Assembly: GCF_015277675.1 (NCBI RefSeq)
Contig: NZ_JADHEC010000011.1
Span: forward strand, 1-64,000
DNA from: Flavobacterium soyangense
GTDB taxonomy: Bacteria; Bacteroidota; Bacteroidia; Flavobacteriales; Flavobacteriaceae
Direction of reading: 5' to 3'
DNA length: 64,000 nucleotides
Shown one piece after another: positions 42,963-51,861 of the stretch; positions within the stretch are counted from its first letter, which is position 1; each line of letters starts with the position of its first letter. The translations under genes and the position numbers were made by a program. The notes under the pieces were generated by a model that was given only the letters and a program-made list of their open reading frames with translations, did no database searches and was not told the DNA's origin.

Positions 42963-44036
42963 TTAATTTCTAAAAAAACCCAAATCTACTTTTAACGAAA
43001 AAATATTCGAATATAAAGCTGCACTTTGATTCCCTAAATTGGTTAGCGCATAATCAATTTGGATACCTTTGTATTTGAATCCCAACCCAATATTAGGCTG
43101 AAAGCCTACTTTTACCGAATCATCAATTTGTTGTATTTTTTGAAAATTCCCCACACCGGCACGCAAGAAAACCAAATCGGTATAACCAAATTCAAATCCG
43201 AGTGCAGGATCAATACTGACAAAATTCGTTGAAAAAATATCGTTGGTTTTGGCAAATTGCAAATTGATATTGGCTGCAGCCAAAATGCTGTAATCATAAC
43301 GAATAATAAACTTTTTGGACAATCCCAATTGTGCTTTTGGGGCAGTAATCTCGGTGCTTTCCGGTAATTCCTGATTTTGTCCTGGAATGGCATTGGCAAT
43401 TTTTTTATATTCGGCTTCGTCAATGTTCCAAACATTATAGGTAGTGGTAATGTCTCGAATCATCAAGCCAAATTGCCAGTCATTTTTCTCGAATTGCAGT
43501 CCGGCATCAAATCCAAAACCCCAAGAACTGGCAAACTTTCCTATAATTCTTCGAATTACTTTGGCATTTACACCATATTGAAATCCGGGGACTTGCAGTT
43601 TTCGAGCATAAGAAAAGGTAACGCCATAATCTGCAGTAGAAAAAAGACTGATGCGATTGTAGTCAATATTACCTTGGCTGTCGATTAATTCGGTTGTATT
43701 CAAAATGTCATCAACCCCAAAACGGATTAAAGAAATGCCCCAAGCACTATCATCATCAATGGGATTTGCGTAAGCGATATAGTCGTATTGGGCAATATTA
43801 GCAAAATAATTGGCGTGCATCAATGACAATTGTTGATCTTCAAGATGAACCAATCCTGCGGGATTCCAATAGCCAGAATTTACGTCATTAGTACTTGCTG
43901 TCACTGCGTTTGCCATTCCAAATGCAGCAGCATCGACACCAATATTCATAAACTCGTTCGAATACTTTCTGACAGTTTGCGCATACGAACTGGCACAAAG
44001 CAAAAGGAGAAAGAAGAATATTTTTTTTTTAAACAT
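42963..44036 (-). CDS. PorV/PorQ-family outer-membrane protein
   Basis: A 357-residue exported beta-barrel with a signal peptide (ending SSYA-Q). The mature N-terminus VRKYSNEFMNIGVDAAAFGMANAVTAS and NDVNSGYWNPAGLVHLEDQ is the PorV/PorQ signature, followed by repeated beta-strands to a terminal aromatic residue region. PorV carries T9SS substrates to the attachment complex and PorQ is a T9SS component; which of these it is cannot be decided. It fits the T9SS cargo seen elsewhere in the window. It is 23 bp upstream of DUF4105 on the same strand. Confidence 0.82.
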   Translation of the reverse strand: MFKKKIFFFLLLLCASSYAQTVRKYSNEFMNIGVDAAAFGMANAVTASTNDVNSGYWNPAGLVHLEDQQLSLMHANYFANIAQYDYIAYANPIDDDSAWGISLIRFGVDDILNTTELIDSQGNIDYNRISLFSTADYGVTFSYARKLQVPGFQYGVNAKVIRRIIGKFASSWGFGFDAGLQFEKNDWQFGLMIRDITTTYNVWNIDEAEYKKIANAIPGQNQELPESTEITAPKAQLGLSKKFIIRYDYSILAAANINLQFAKTNDIFSTNFVSIDPALGFEFGYTDLVFLRAGVGNFQKIQQIDDSVKVGFQPNIGLGFKYKGIQIDYALTNLGNQSAALYSNIFSLKVDLGFFRN

Positions 44037-44189
44037 TGATTATTTTGCAGATATAAGACCTGTTTAATTTTTCCCAAAAATATAATTTTTTACTGAGCTA
44101 ATTCCTTACTTATGGATAAATAAAACTACTGATGAACTCGCTGTTTAAAAAACTCTATTAAAAACGCACTTCTCCGTTACTTATTATAT

Positions 44190-44197
44190 TAAATTTG
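44190..44197 (+). promoter_or_regulatory. -7 box for pssA
   Basis: TAAATTTG, an exact TAnnTTTG match, 29 bp upstream of the chosen ATG at 44227. It argues against the GTG start at 44197. Confidence 0.5.
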
Positions 44198-44226
44198 TGA
44201 ACTTTGATAATCTAATTAGAATAATA

Positions 44227-44937
44227 ATGAACATAAAAAAACACATACCGAATATAATTACACTGCTAAATCTTTTTTGTGGTTGCATTGCCATAATTTT
44301 TGTAAGCGAAGATGATTTTGAAATGGCTTTCTTTTTTGTGTGTTTGGGTATTTTTTTAGACTTTTTCGATGGTTTTTTTGCGCGATTATTTAAGGTTTCC
44401 AGTCCGTTAGGATTACAGTTGGATTCTTTGGCAGATATGGTTACCAGCGGTGTCGTTCCGGGATATGTGATGTATTCATTGTTGAAAATGTCCCAAAATC
44501 CTGCTTCTACTGATGTAATTATTCCTTATTTGGGTTTCATCATAGCTTTGGGATCCTGTTATCGACTGGCTAATTTTAATATTGACACTCGTCAAACGGA
44601 TTCTTTTATCGGTTTGCCAACGCCTGCCAACGCCTTATTTATATTGAGTTTGCCTTTGGTATTAAAATATTCTGATTCGTTAGTTGTTTTCGAAATTTTG
44701 TCTAATCAATGGGTTTTGTTAATCATTACTTTATTCAGTGCTTACATTATGAATGCCGAAATCCCTTTATTTTCTTTAAAAATAAAAGATTTTACATTCA
44801 AGAAAAACACCCTTCAAATTATCTTTTTGACTTTGTCGATTTTGTTGTTGGGTTTCTTTCAATATTTGGGAATTCCTTTGATTATAATCACTTATGTTTT
44901 ACTTTCAGTTGTGAATAACAAATTTCTGAAAAAGTAA
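44227..44937 (+). CDS. pssA: CDP-diacylglycerol-serine O-phosphatidyltransferase
   Basis: A 236-residue inner-membrane CDP-alcohol phosphotransferase that makes phosphatidylserine, precursor of phosphatidylethanolamine. It starts NIKKHIPNIITLLNLFCGC and has the catalytic D-x2-D-G-x2-A-R-x8-9-G-x3-D-x3-D motif in DFFDGFFARLFKVS and GLQLDSLADMVTSGVVPG. About seven hydrophobic segments follow. The G-C-I-A-I N-terminal pattern and length fit PssA rather than PgsA. Eight bases upstream of the GH25 gene, so co-transcribed. Confidence 0.9.
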   Translation: MNIKKHIPNIITLLNLFCGCIAIIFVSEDDFEMAFFFVCLGIFLDFFDGFFARLFKVSSPLGLQLDSLADMVTSGVVPGYVMYSLLKMSQNPASTDVIIPYLGFIIALGSCYRLANFNIDTRQTDSFIGLPTPANALFILSLPLVLKYSDSLVVFEILSNQWVLLIITLFSAYIMNAEIPLFSLKIKDFTFKKNTLQIIFLTLSILLLGFFQYLGIPLIIITYVLLSVVNNKFLKK

Positions 44938-44945
44938 TTTGCCCA

Positions 44946-45809
44946 ATGAAACGGAAATCGGTCAGAATCAAAGCCGCAATCAAACGAAAACCTAGAAAGA
45001 AAGGTTCTTTTTTCTCCGGAAAGTTGTTGCGTTTTTCGATAATTATTTTTTTTATTTTGCTGTTTTTTGGAATTGGCTATCATTATCGAAATGGATTCTT
45101 GTATTATCTTGGTTTCAAATCCTATAAATTAAAATATGAACAAGCAGAAGCTAAACGCATTTCGGATGTTCGAAATTATCAGGTTTTGGAAAATCATCAA
45201 GGAAAAGCTATTGGTTTGGATGTTTCCGAATTTCAAGGAAAAATTGACTGGACTTTGGTCGAAAACATAGAAAATGACTATCCGTTAGAGTTCGTTTTTA
45301 TTCGGGCCACCGCCGGAAATGATAGAGAAGACGAACAATTTGCAACCAATTGGCTTGGTGCCAAAAAAAATAAATTGATTCGCGGGGCTTATCATTATTA
45401 TCGTCCCAACGAAAATTCATTGGAACAAGCCCAGCTTTTTATCAAAACAGTGCATCTTCAAAAAGGCGATTTGCCTCCTGTTTTAGATATCGAAAAACTC
45501 CCCAAAGAGCAATCTTTAGATAGTTTGAGAGTAGGGTTGAAGCGTTGGCTGAAAGCGGTTGAAGCACATTATAAAGTGAAACCCATTATTTATACCAGCG
45601 AGAAATATTATGATGATTTCTTGAAGGAAGATTTCAGCAATTATCTTTTTTGGATTGCCAATTATAATTTTTATCGGGAGAAAATTGGCGACGATTGGCT
45701 TTTTTGGCAATTTACCGAAAAAGCTTCTGTTTTAGGAATAAAAGGCAATGTAGATGTCAATATTTACAATGGCGATGTGGAGCAGTTGCGCTTTATTACG
45801 ATTGAGTGA
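44946..45809 (+). CDS. Glycoside hydrolase family 25 (lysozyme-like)
   Basis: The 287-residue protein has a basic N-terminus (KRKSVRIKAAIKRKPRKKG), one membrane anchor (about residues 29-45), then a GH25 domain: AIGLDVSEFQGKIDW, FVFIRATAGNDREDEQF, HYYRPNENSLEQA, PPVLDIEKLP with the catalytic Asp/Glu, and WLFWQFTEKASVLGIKGNVD. It cleaves the beta-1,4 MurNAc-GlcNAc bond of peptidoglycan, held at the membrane with the domain in the periplasm. The gene follows pssA directly. Confidence 0.9.
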   Translation: MKRKSVRIKAAIKRKPRKKGSFFSGKLLRFSIIIFFILLFFGIGYHYRNGFLYYLGFKSYKLKYEQAEAKRISDVRNYQVLENHQGKAIGLDVSEFQGKIDWTLVENIENDYPLEFVFIRATAGNDREDEQFATNWLGAKKNKLIRGAYHYYRPNENSLEQAQLFIKTVHLQKGDLPPVLDIEKLPKEQSLDSLRVGLKRWLKAVEAHYKVKPIIYTSEKYYDDFLKEDFSNYLFWIANYNFYREKIGDDWLFWQFTEKASVLGIKGNVDVNIYNGDVEQLRFITIE

Positions 45810-46048
45810 TTATTTTTTTAATCCAATCATAAATTCAACAAATAGTATTAGAAGCAGCATTATAAAAACAAATAGGAAAACTGAATTGCTATTGGCAAAA
45901 TTTACGGTCCAACCCATAAAAGGGATTCTTTTTGTTGGCATCAAGCGTTTGTCCTCTTTGTTATAGTAAAAATTCCCCAAATCCAGTTGTTTGGGTCATT
46001 CAGCCATTTTTCTTTTGTTTCTTGACTTGGTTCTTCTTGATTTTCCAT
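45810..46048 (-). pseudogene. DUF5808-like small membrane protein, frameshifted
   Basis: The ATG frame from 46048 encodes MENQEEPSQETKEKWLNDPN then NWIWGIF, and switches at an A5 tract (45968-45972; T5 on the coding strand) into the frame YYNKEDKRLMPTKRIPFMGW, VNFANSN and a membrane helix ending IGLKK at 45810. Adding one T joins both halves into an about 80-residue protein with the DUF5808 pattern WGIFYYN-x-D-x-R-x4-KR...GWT-NFA. It follows lptB by 10 bp. The frameshift may be real, slippery, or a base-calling error. Confidence 0.7.
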
Positions 46049-46058
46049 TCTTAAAATT

Positions 46059-46799
46059 TTAAAATTCTAATTTTTTCTTTCTCAATTCAAAATTCTGTCC
46101 TAAATATACTCGACGCACCATTTCATCTACTACCAGTTCTTCTGGTTTTCCTTCTTTCAAAATACCGCCTTCAAACATAAGATAGGTCTTGTCAGTTATC
46201 GCCAAGGTTTCCTGAACGTTGTGGTCTGTAATTAGGATTCCGATGTTTTTATTTTTTAGTTGTGCCACAATGCGCTGAATATCCTCCACGGCAACGGGGT
46301 CAACACCAGCGAAAGGTTCATCAAGAAGAATAAATTTTGGATCAGTGGCAAGACAACGCGCAATTTCAGTACGACGACGTTCTCCACCCGAAAGCAAATC
46401 GCCACGGTTGGTGCGAATGTGTCCCAAGCCAAACTCGTCAATAAGACTTTCCATTTTGGCTTCCTGTTCTTCCTTTGATAGTTTTGTCAATTGCAAAACA
46501 CTTAAAATATTTTCTTCGACACTTAATTTTCTAAAAACTGAGGCTTCTTGAGCCAAATAGCCAATTCCTTGTTGGGCTCTTTTGTACATTGGAAAATGAG
46601 TGATATCCAAATCATCAAGATAAATATTGCCCATATTGGGTTTTACCAATCCTACAATCATATAAAAAGAGGTTGTTTTTCCGGCACCGTTTGGCCCCAA
46701 AAGTCCCACAATTTCACCTTGGTTTACCTCTACAGAAATGCCTTTAACAACGCTTCGTCCTTTATATGTTTTAACTAAATGTTCGGCTCTTAGCTTCAT
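46059..46799 (-). CDS. lptB: LPS export ABC transporter ATP-binding protein LptB
   Basis: A 246-residue cytoplasmic ABC ATPase that powers LPS extraction with LptF/LptG. Walker A is [19 protein letters not shown], the Q-loop region is [20 protein letters not shown], the signature is [17 protein letters not shown], Walker B is [19 protein letters not shown], and the switch His is in [20 protein letters not shown] and the C-terminal REPEEL-like tail are typical of LptB. It is the fourth gene of an operon with kdsD, tatC and a CMD protein. The LptF/G permease is encoded at 56097-57182. Confidence 0.95.
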   Translation of the reverse strand: MKLRAEHLVKTYKGRSVVKGISVEVNQGEIVGLLGPNGAGKTTSFYMIVGLVKPNMGNIYLDDLDITHFPMYKRAQQGIGYLAQEASVFRKLSVEENILSVLQLTKLSKEEQEAKMESLIDEFGLGHIRTNRGDLLSGGERRRTEIARCLATDPKFILLDEPFAGVDPVAVEDIQRIVAQLKNKNIGILITDHNVQETLAITDKTYLMFEGGILKEGKPEELVVDEMVRRVYLGQNFELRKKKLEF

Positions 46800-46802
46800 T
46801 TC

Positions 46803-47162
46803 TTAATTGTTATTCAAATTCAATGTTTCCAATTCTTCCCAAAATTCATATGCTCTGCGCAAATGAGGAACGACAATAGTACCGCCCACTAGGGTTGCGA
46901 TTCCCATGGCTTCCATCATTTCCTCTTTTGAAATTCCTTCTTTATGGCAATTTTCCAAATGGTATTTTACACAATCGTCACAACGCAAAACCGCAGAAGC
47001 CACTAATCCCAATAGTTCTTTAGTTTTCACATCGAGCACTCCCTCAGCATATGCATTGGTGTCAAGATTGAAAATTCTTTTTACAATTTTATTATTGTCG
47101 GCCAATAATTTTTCGTTCATTTTAGAACGATAATCATTAAATTCTTTAACTAAGTTGCTCAT
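46803..47162 (-). CDS. Carboxymuconolactone decarboxylase family protein
   Basis: A 119-residue all-helical protein of the CMD/AhpD family: LDVKTKELLGLVASAVLRCDDCVKYHLENCHKEG with the C-x-x-C...H redox motif, then EEMMEAMGIATLVGGTIVVP. Such proteins act as peroxidase partners or decarboxylases; the CDDC motif favours an AhpD-like redox function. It overlaps tatC by 17 bp and is four bases before lptB, so it is co-transcribed with envelope genes. Its partner is unknown. Confidence 0.88.
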   Translation of the reverse strand: MSNLVKEFNDYRSKMNEKLLADNNKIVKRIFNLDTNAYAEGVLDVKTKELLGLVASAVLRCDDCVKYHLENCHKEGISKEEMMEAMGIATLVGGTIVVPHLRRAYEFWEELETLNLNNN

Positions 47163-47967
47163 TTTTTATTTTTATTTTATAAACGATGGAAGAGATAATT
47201 ACACTTAATTCAAAAATAATCAGCATCGGTATGGCAACAATTGTTTGGCTCACCACATCAGGTGGTGTAACTATTGCTGCAACTATTAGCACAATTACAA
47301 TGGCATATCTTCGATATTTTCGTAAAAATTCAGGAGTTACTAATCCTAGTTTTGTCAGGAAATATATGATTATGGGTAATTCAAAAAATATTCCACTCGC
47401 TAATACAGATGTTTTAAACATTCCAATATAGGAGTCTAAAGTAAATTGGTTTTTCACAACATCACTAACAGTAAATGTTGCCACAAAATTAACAGACATT
47501 GGGATGACTATATAATACCCAAAGAGAACTCCAAAAAAGAAAAGAATGGAAGAAATAAAGATAAATATTTTGGCATTTTTCTTTTCTTTTTCATACAAAG
47601 CGGGACTGATAAAGCTCCAAATCTGCCATAAAATATAAGGAAAAGCCAAAATAAAACCTGCTAAAATACACATCCAGACAAACATATTTACCTGACCTTC
47701 CATTTCTGTGTTCTGGATAATAAAGGGTAGTTCGGTAATGCAAATACTATCGGCAAAACCTAGTTGGTGGGATAAATCACAAAAAAACCGATAAGTAAAA
47801 AAAGTAGCTCTCGTTGGGCCAAATATTATGGTGTCAAATAAATAATCACTTATAAAATAAGTAAGGAAAGCCATTATTATTACTGCTGCAGAACTTCGAA
47901 CTAATAACCATCTTAATTCCTCTAGATGATCTAAAAAGGACATTTCTTTAAGTTGCTTTTTCTCCAT
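47146..47967 (-). CDS. tatC: Twin-arginine translocase subunit TatC
   Basis: The 273-residue inner-membrane protein recognises twin-arginine signal peptides and forms the Tat receptor. It starts KEMSFLDHLEELRWLLVRSS, the TatC hallmark, has a conserved FPYILWQIWSFISPALYEKE loop, the FELPIIIYFLTKLGLV segment and about six membrane helices. Its start shares a base with the kdsD stop (TAATG). No tatA/B is nearby. Confidence 0.95.
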   Translation of the reverse strand: MEKKQLKEMSFLDHLEELRWLLVRSSAAVIIMAFLTYFISDYLFDTIIFGPTRATFFTYRFFCDLSHQLGFADSICITELPFIIQNTEMEGQVNMFVWMCILAGFILAFPYILWQIWSFISPALYEKEKKNAKIFIFISSILFFFGVLFGYYIVIPMSVNFVATFTVSDVVKNQFTLDSYIGMFKTSVLASGIFFELPIIIYFLTKLGLVTPEFLRKYRRYAIVIVLIVAAIVTPPDVVSQTIVAIPMLIIFELSVIISSIVYKIKIKNEQLS

Positions 47968-48932
47968 TATACAATTCCTTCTTTTAAAATGTCATGTAAA
48001 TGGATTACCCCTTTGTATTCTCCATTATCCACAACCACTAATTGTGTGATGGAGAAATCTTCAAGAATATTTAATGCTTCGGCAACCATAGTGGTTGATT
48101 GTATCATTTTTGGGTTTTTTGTCATAATATCTTTGGCAGTCAAATGGGTAAAAGTATCATTTTCGTTTAGCATTCTTCGAATATCTCCATCAGTTATAAT
48201 TCCTATCACTTTTTCGTTTTCAATTACGGCTGTAACACCAAGACGCTTTGCCGAAATCTCAAAAATCACTTCTTTAATACTTGAATTTGGTTTAACTTTA
48301 GGTTTATGGGTTTCATCAAGCATATTGCTTACGCGCAACAATAATTTTTTACCCAGAGCACCTCCAGGATGGTATTTTGCAAAATCTTCCGGAGTGAAAT
48401 TTCTCATTTGCATTAAACATACAGCAAGCGCATCGCCCATAACAAGTTGTGCAGTTGTGCTATTTGTTGGTGCTAAATTATTCGGGCAAGATTCCGCATC
48501 AACTGTGGTATTTAAAATAAAATCGGATTCTTTAGCCAAAAAAGAAGTAATATTTCCGGTTATGGCAATTAGTTTATTGCCAAAACGTTTCAATATAGGA
48601 ATGAGAATTTTTATTTCGGGACTGTTACCGCTTTTTGAAATACAAATCACGACATCATCGGGTTGAACCATGCCTAAATCGCCATGAATGGCCTCAGAAG
48701 CATGCAAAAAATGTGATGGAGTCCCTGTAGAATTGAATGTGGCAACCATTTTTTGAGCAATAATCGCACTTTTTCCTATTCCCGTAACAATTAATCTTCC
48801 ATTGGAATTAAATAGGATTTGGGTGGCTTCTGCGAAGTTAATGTCAATAAAATCAATTAGTTTCGCTATAGACTCACTCTCGGAAAGAATGGTCTTTTTT
48901 GCCAAAATCAATATATTTTCTTTTGTGTCCAA
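47967..48932 (-). CDS. kdsD: Arabinose-5-phosphate isomerase (KpsF/GutQ family)
   Basis: Converts ribulose-5-P to arabinose-5-P, the first step of Kdo synthesis for LPS. The SIS domain has GRLIVTGIGKSAIIAQKMVATFNSTGTPSHFLHASEAIHGDLGM and VVICISKSGNSPE; two CBS domains follow (VSNMLDETHKPKVKPNSSIK and AKDIMTKNPKMI). The ATG at 49010 lies upstream of the likely -7 box (48990-48997) and would add 26 atypical residues. TTG at 48932 gives 321 residues starting at LDTKENILILAKKTI. It leads the kdsD-tatC-CMD-lptB operon. Confidence 0.9.
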   Translation of the reverse strand: MDTKENILILAKKTILSESESIAKLIDFIDINFAEATQILFNSNGRLIVTGIGKSAIIAQKMVATFNSTGTPSHFLHASEAIHGDLGMVQPDDVVICISKSGNSPEIKILIPILKRFGNKLIAITGNITSFLAKESDFILNTTVDAESCPNNLAPTNSTTAQLVMGDALAVCLMQMRNFTPEDFAKYHPGGALGKKLLLRVSNMLDETHKPKVKPNSSIKEVIFEISAKRLGVTAVIENEKVIGIITDGDIRRMLNENDTFTHLTAKDIMTKNPKMIQSTTMVAEALNILEDFSITQLVVVDNGEYKGVIHLHDILKEGIV

Positions 48933-48952
48933 AATAGAATTATTATAAATAT

Positions 48953-48982
48953 TTGTATGTGTAAAAGAAATTAGTATCTTTA
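48953..48982 (+). promoter_or_regulatory. recQ promoter
   Basis: TTG (48953-48955), 19 bp, then TATCTTTA (48975-48982), one base from the TAnnTTTG consensus, 38 bp before the ATG of recQ. Confidence 0.5.
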
Positions 48983-48989
48983 TGTGTCG

Positions 48990-48997
48990 CAAATTTA
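48990..48997 (-). promoter_or_regulatory. kdsD -7 box
   Basis: On the minus strand TAAATTTG, an exact TAnnTTTG match. It lies within 10 bp of the recQ -7 box on the other strand, so the two divergent promoters overlap. Confidence 0.5.
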
Positions 48998-49019
48998 GAT
49001 AAAATACCATTAATAAAGA

Positions 49020-51215
49020 ATGAATTCAAACGAAATTGATATCCACAAAGAATTAAAGAAGTATTTTGGCTTCAGCCAATTCAAAGGTTTACAGGAACAA
49101 GTTATAAAAAGTATTCTTAATAAAGAAAATACCTTTGTGATTATGCCTACAGGCGGAGGCAAGTCACTATGTTATCAATTGCCCGCTTTAGTTCAGAGGG
49201 GAACAGCCATAGTTGTCTCCCCTTTAATTGCCTTAATGAAAAATCAAGTCGATGCCATTAGAAGCCTGTCTTCTGAAAATGGAGTCGCTCATGTTTTGAA
49301 CTCATCCCTTACCAAAACGGAGATTGCTCAAGTTAAAAAAGATATTTCTTCAGGTTTAACCAAACTTTTATATGTAGCTCCCGAATCCTTAACTAAGGAA
49401 GAATATGTGACTTTTCTGCAAACGGTGCCTATTTCATTTGTTGCTATTGATGAAGCCCATTGCATCTCAGAATGGGGACACGATTTTAGACCTGAATATA
49501 GAAATCTTAAACATATTATCAAGCAATTAGGAGATGTTCCAGTTATAGGTCTTACGGCTACAGCTACGCCAAAAGTGCAGGAAGATATCCTAAAAAACCT
49601 TGATATGGTTGACGCAACAACTTATAAAGCTTCGTTCAACAGACCTAATTTATATTATGAAGTTCGTACTAAAACTAAAAATATCGAGTCTGATATTATT
49701 CGTTTTATCAAACTACATAAAGGTAAATCAGGAATTATTTATTGTTTAAGTCGCAAAAAAGTAGAAGCAATAGCTGAAGTTTTACAGGTAAACGGAATTA
49801 GTGCCGTTCCTTATCATGCAGGTTTAGATGCGAAAACCCGAGCCAAACACCAGGATATGTTTCTTATGGAAGATGTAGATGTGGTCGTTGCAACAATTGC
49901 TTTCGGGATGGGAATTGACAAACCCGATGTGCGTTTTGTAATTCACCACGATATTCCAAAATCATTGGAAAGTTATTACCAAGAAACAGGCCGTGCCGGT
50001 CGTGATGGAGGCGAAGGACATTGTTTAGCCTATTATTCTTATAAAGATGTAGAAAAACTCGAGAAATTCTTATCCGGAAAACCCGTTGCAGAGCAGGAAA
50101 TAGGTTTTGCATTATTGCAGGAAGTCGTGGCTTATGCTGAAACTTCGATGTCAAGAAGAAAATTTCTTTTGCATTATTTTGGTGAAGAATTCGATAACGA
50201 AACTGGTGAAGGCGGCGATATGGATGATAATGTTCGCAATCCAAAAGTTAAGATTGAAGCAAGGGATCAGGTCGTTAAATTACTTGAAGTGGTTCGTGAT
50301 ACAAAACATATCTATAAATCCAAAGAAGTTGTTTTTACTCTGATTGGGCGAGTAAATGCAGTTATTAAAGCACATAGAACGGATAGTCAAACTTTTTTTG
50401 GTACTGGTTCAGATCATGATGAAAAATATTGGATGGCTTTGTTGCGACAAGTATTGGTTGCTGGATTATTATCCAAAGATATTGAAACATATGGAGTCGT
50501 AAAAATTACCAAAAAAGGACTGGATTTTATCAAAAAACCAGTTTCCTTTATGATGTCAGAAGATCATGAGTACAACGAAACCGAAGACGAAGCAATTGTA
50601 ACTGCTGCAAAATCAACCGGTGTTGCCGATGAGGTTTTGATGGGCATGTTGCGTGACCTGCGTAAAAAAACAGCAAAAAGATTAAGCGTTCCTCCTTTTG
50701 TGGTTTTTCAGGATCCGTCGCTCGAAGATATGGCCCTAAAATACCCAATGACTATTGATGAGTTAATAAATACTCACGGTGTTGGAGAAGGAAAAGCAAA
50801 GAAATATGGCAAAGAATTTATTGAATTGATCAGCCATTATGTCGAAGAAAATGATATTGTTCGACCGGATGATTTGGTTGTAAAATCAACCGGAGCAAAT
50901 TCGATAAATAAATTATACATCATACAAAACATCGACAGGAAATTACCGCTCAATGATATTGCTTCTGCCAAAGGCTTGACAATGGATGCTTTGATTGCCG
51001 AAATGGAACAAATTGTAAACTCTGGAACCAAGCTAAATATTAAGTATTGGATTGATGAAATGCTGGATGATGATCAGCAGGAAGAAATTCACGATTATTT
51101 TATGGAATCCCATTCGGATAATATCGAAGAAGCGCTCAAAGAATTTGATGGCGATTATGATATTGATGAATTGCGTTTAATGCGAATTAAATTTATAAGT
51201 GAAGTAGCGAACTAA
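49020..51215 (+). CDS. recQ: ATP-dependent DNA helicase RecQ
   Basis: A 731-residue 3'-5' helicase for recombination and fork repair. Visible are GFSQFKGLQEQVIKSIL, Walker A MPTGGGKSLCYQLPAL, the DEAH box AIDEAHCISEWGHDFRPEYR, GLTATATPKVQEDI, IIYCLSRKKVEAIAEVLQ, and VIHHDIPKSLESYYQETGRAGRDG. An RQC-like winged helix and an HRDC-like region (LRKKTAKRLSVPPFVVFQD) follow, then an about 110-residue helical extension beyond E. coli RecQ (609 aa). The typical zinc cysteines of the RQC region are not obvious here. Single gene with promoter and terminator. Confidence 0.95.
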   Translation: MNSNEIDIHKELKKYFGFSQFKGLQEQVIKSILNKENTFVIMPTGGGKSLCYQLPALVQRGTAIVVSPLIALMKNQVDAIRSLSSENGVAHVLNSSLTKTEIAQVKKDISSGLTKLLYVAPESLTKEEYVTFLQTVPISFVAIDEAHCISEWGHDFRPEYRNLKHIIKQLGDVPVIGLTATATPKVQEDILKNLDMVDATTYKASFNRPNLYYEVRTKTKNIESDIIRFIKLHKGKSGIIYCLSRKKVEAIAEVLQVNGISAVPYHAGLDAKTRAKHQDMFLMEDVDVVVATIAFGMGIDKPDVRFVIHHDIPKSLESYYQETGRAGRDGGEGHCLAYYSYKDVEKLEKFLSGKPVAEQEIGFALLQEVVAYAETSMSRRKFLLHYFGEEFDNETGEGGDMDDNVRNPKVKIEARDQVVKLLEVVRDTKHIYKSKEVVFTLIGRVNAVIKAHRTDSQTFFGTGSDHDEKYWMALLRQVLVAGLLSKDIETYGVVKITKKGLDFIKKPVSFMMSEDHEYNETEDEAIVTAAKSTGVADEVLMGMLRDLRKKTAKRLSVPPFVVFQDPSLEDMALKYPMTIDELINTHGVGEGKAKKYGKEFIELISHYVEENDIVRPDDLVVKSTGANSINKLYIIQNIDRKLPLNDIASAKGLTMDALIAEMEQIVNSGTKLNIKYWIDEMLDDDQQEEIHDYFMESHSDNIEEALKEFDGDYDIDELRLMRIKFISEVAN

Positions 51216-51231
51216 TTCTGATTATAATTTC

Positions 51232-51276
51232 AAAAATTCCAAATTCCATTCAATATGTTTAGAATTTGGAATTTTT
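51232..51276. terminator. Bidirectional terminator between recQ and the 79-aa gene
   Basis: AAAAATTCCAAATTC (51232-51246) pairs with GAATTTGGAATTTTT (51262-51276), A-rich on one side and T-rich on the other, between convergent genes. Confidence 0.9.
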
Positions 51277-51278
51277 AT

Positions 51279-51518
51279 TTAACTTTCAAAAACTTCCCCA
51301 CGATGCGGTTTCAAAGCATCTCGTACTTGAATCATCGTTTCATCTGTAACGACCATGTAAGCAATCGCATACATTTCGTTAAGGACTTCAAAACCGGTAA
51401 TATTTGGCGATAAATTTTCAGCTACTATATATTCTTTCAAATGAATTTCGTGATGCTCGGCCGTTTTTCCAGAGGCTGGACCACGAAAATCCCATATTAG
51501 TTTAATTTGTCTGGACAT
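51279..51518 (-). CDS. Conserved small protein, 79 aa
   Basis: The sequence MSRQIKLIWDFRGPASGKTA, EHHEIHLKEYIVAEN and AYMVVTDETMIQVRDALKPHRGE looks like a folded alpha-beta protein with conserved His residues. I do not recognise the family with certainty, though I believe similar proteins occur in other flavobacteria. It has no signal or membrane segment. It is transcribed towards recQ and away from the toxin-antitoxin pair. Confidence 0.6.
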   Translation of the reverse strand: MSRQIKLIWDFRGPASGKTAEHHEIHLKEYIVAENLSPNITGFEVLNEMYAIAYMVVTDETMIQVRDALKPHRGEVFES

Positions 51519-51562
51519 TTTGGATGTTTTTAGAGGGTAAATTTACGAAGTTTATTTTGATG

Positions 51563-51593
51563 TTGTATATACAGTATATATTGTATATATTTG
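51563..51593 (+). promoter_or_regulatory. Promoter and operator of the toxin-antitoxin pair
   Basis: TTG (51563-51565), 20 bp, then TATATTTG (51586-51593). The spacer contains a perfect 15-bp palindrome with 7-bp arms, TATATACAGTATATA (51566-51580), with further TATATA repeats. Antitoxin binding here would close the promoter, the usual autoregulation. Confidence 0.65.
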
Positions 51594-51609
51594 TGTAAAA
51601 ATATTTCCA

Positions 51610-51861
51610 ATGAGAAAATTAATAGATATTGACGAAAACACTTTAACCAAATTGAAAGTAATTTCAATATTTGAAAAAACAAGTGTGAAAGGATTGATTG
51701 AAAATGCAGTACAAACTTATGTGAAAAATAGGCAAACAAGTCAATTCAATAATTTATCCGATGAAGAAAAAGAGGATGTTGGTTTAATGATGTTGATGCA
51801 GGAAGCTGATAGGAATGACAAGGTTAGTGAAGAAGAAATCTTCAAAATTTTAGGTAGATGA
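51610..51861 (+). CDS. Type II antitoxin (ribbon-helix-helix-like)
   Basis: An 83-residue protein starting MRKLIDIDENTLTKLKVISI, then EKTSVKGLIENAVQTYVKNR, a strand-helix-helix pattern of RHH DNA-binding domains. The C-terminal half is acidic and helical (LSDEEKEDVGLMMLMQEAD) and probably wraps the toxin. It would neutralise the RelE-like toxin whose start overlaps its stop (ATGA) and repress their shared promoter. The family name is not certain, but the genetic layout is classical. Confidence 0.8.
   Translation: MRKLIDIDENTLTKLKVISIFEKTSVKGLIENAVQTYVKNRQTSQFNNLSDEEKEDVGLMMLMQEADRNDKVSEEEIFKILGR

Noticed and set aside
45754..45966. Plus-strand 70-codon frame at the end of the GH25 gene
   Set aside because: It overlaps the DUF5808 pseudogene on the other strand, where the protein similarity is.
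47953..48666. 237-codon plus-strand frame opposite kdsD
   Set aside because: Long only because it is antisense to kdsD; the SIS and CBS motifs are on the minus strand.
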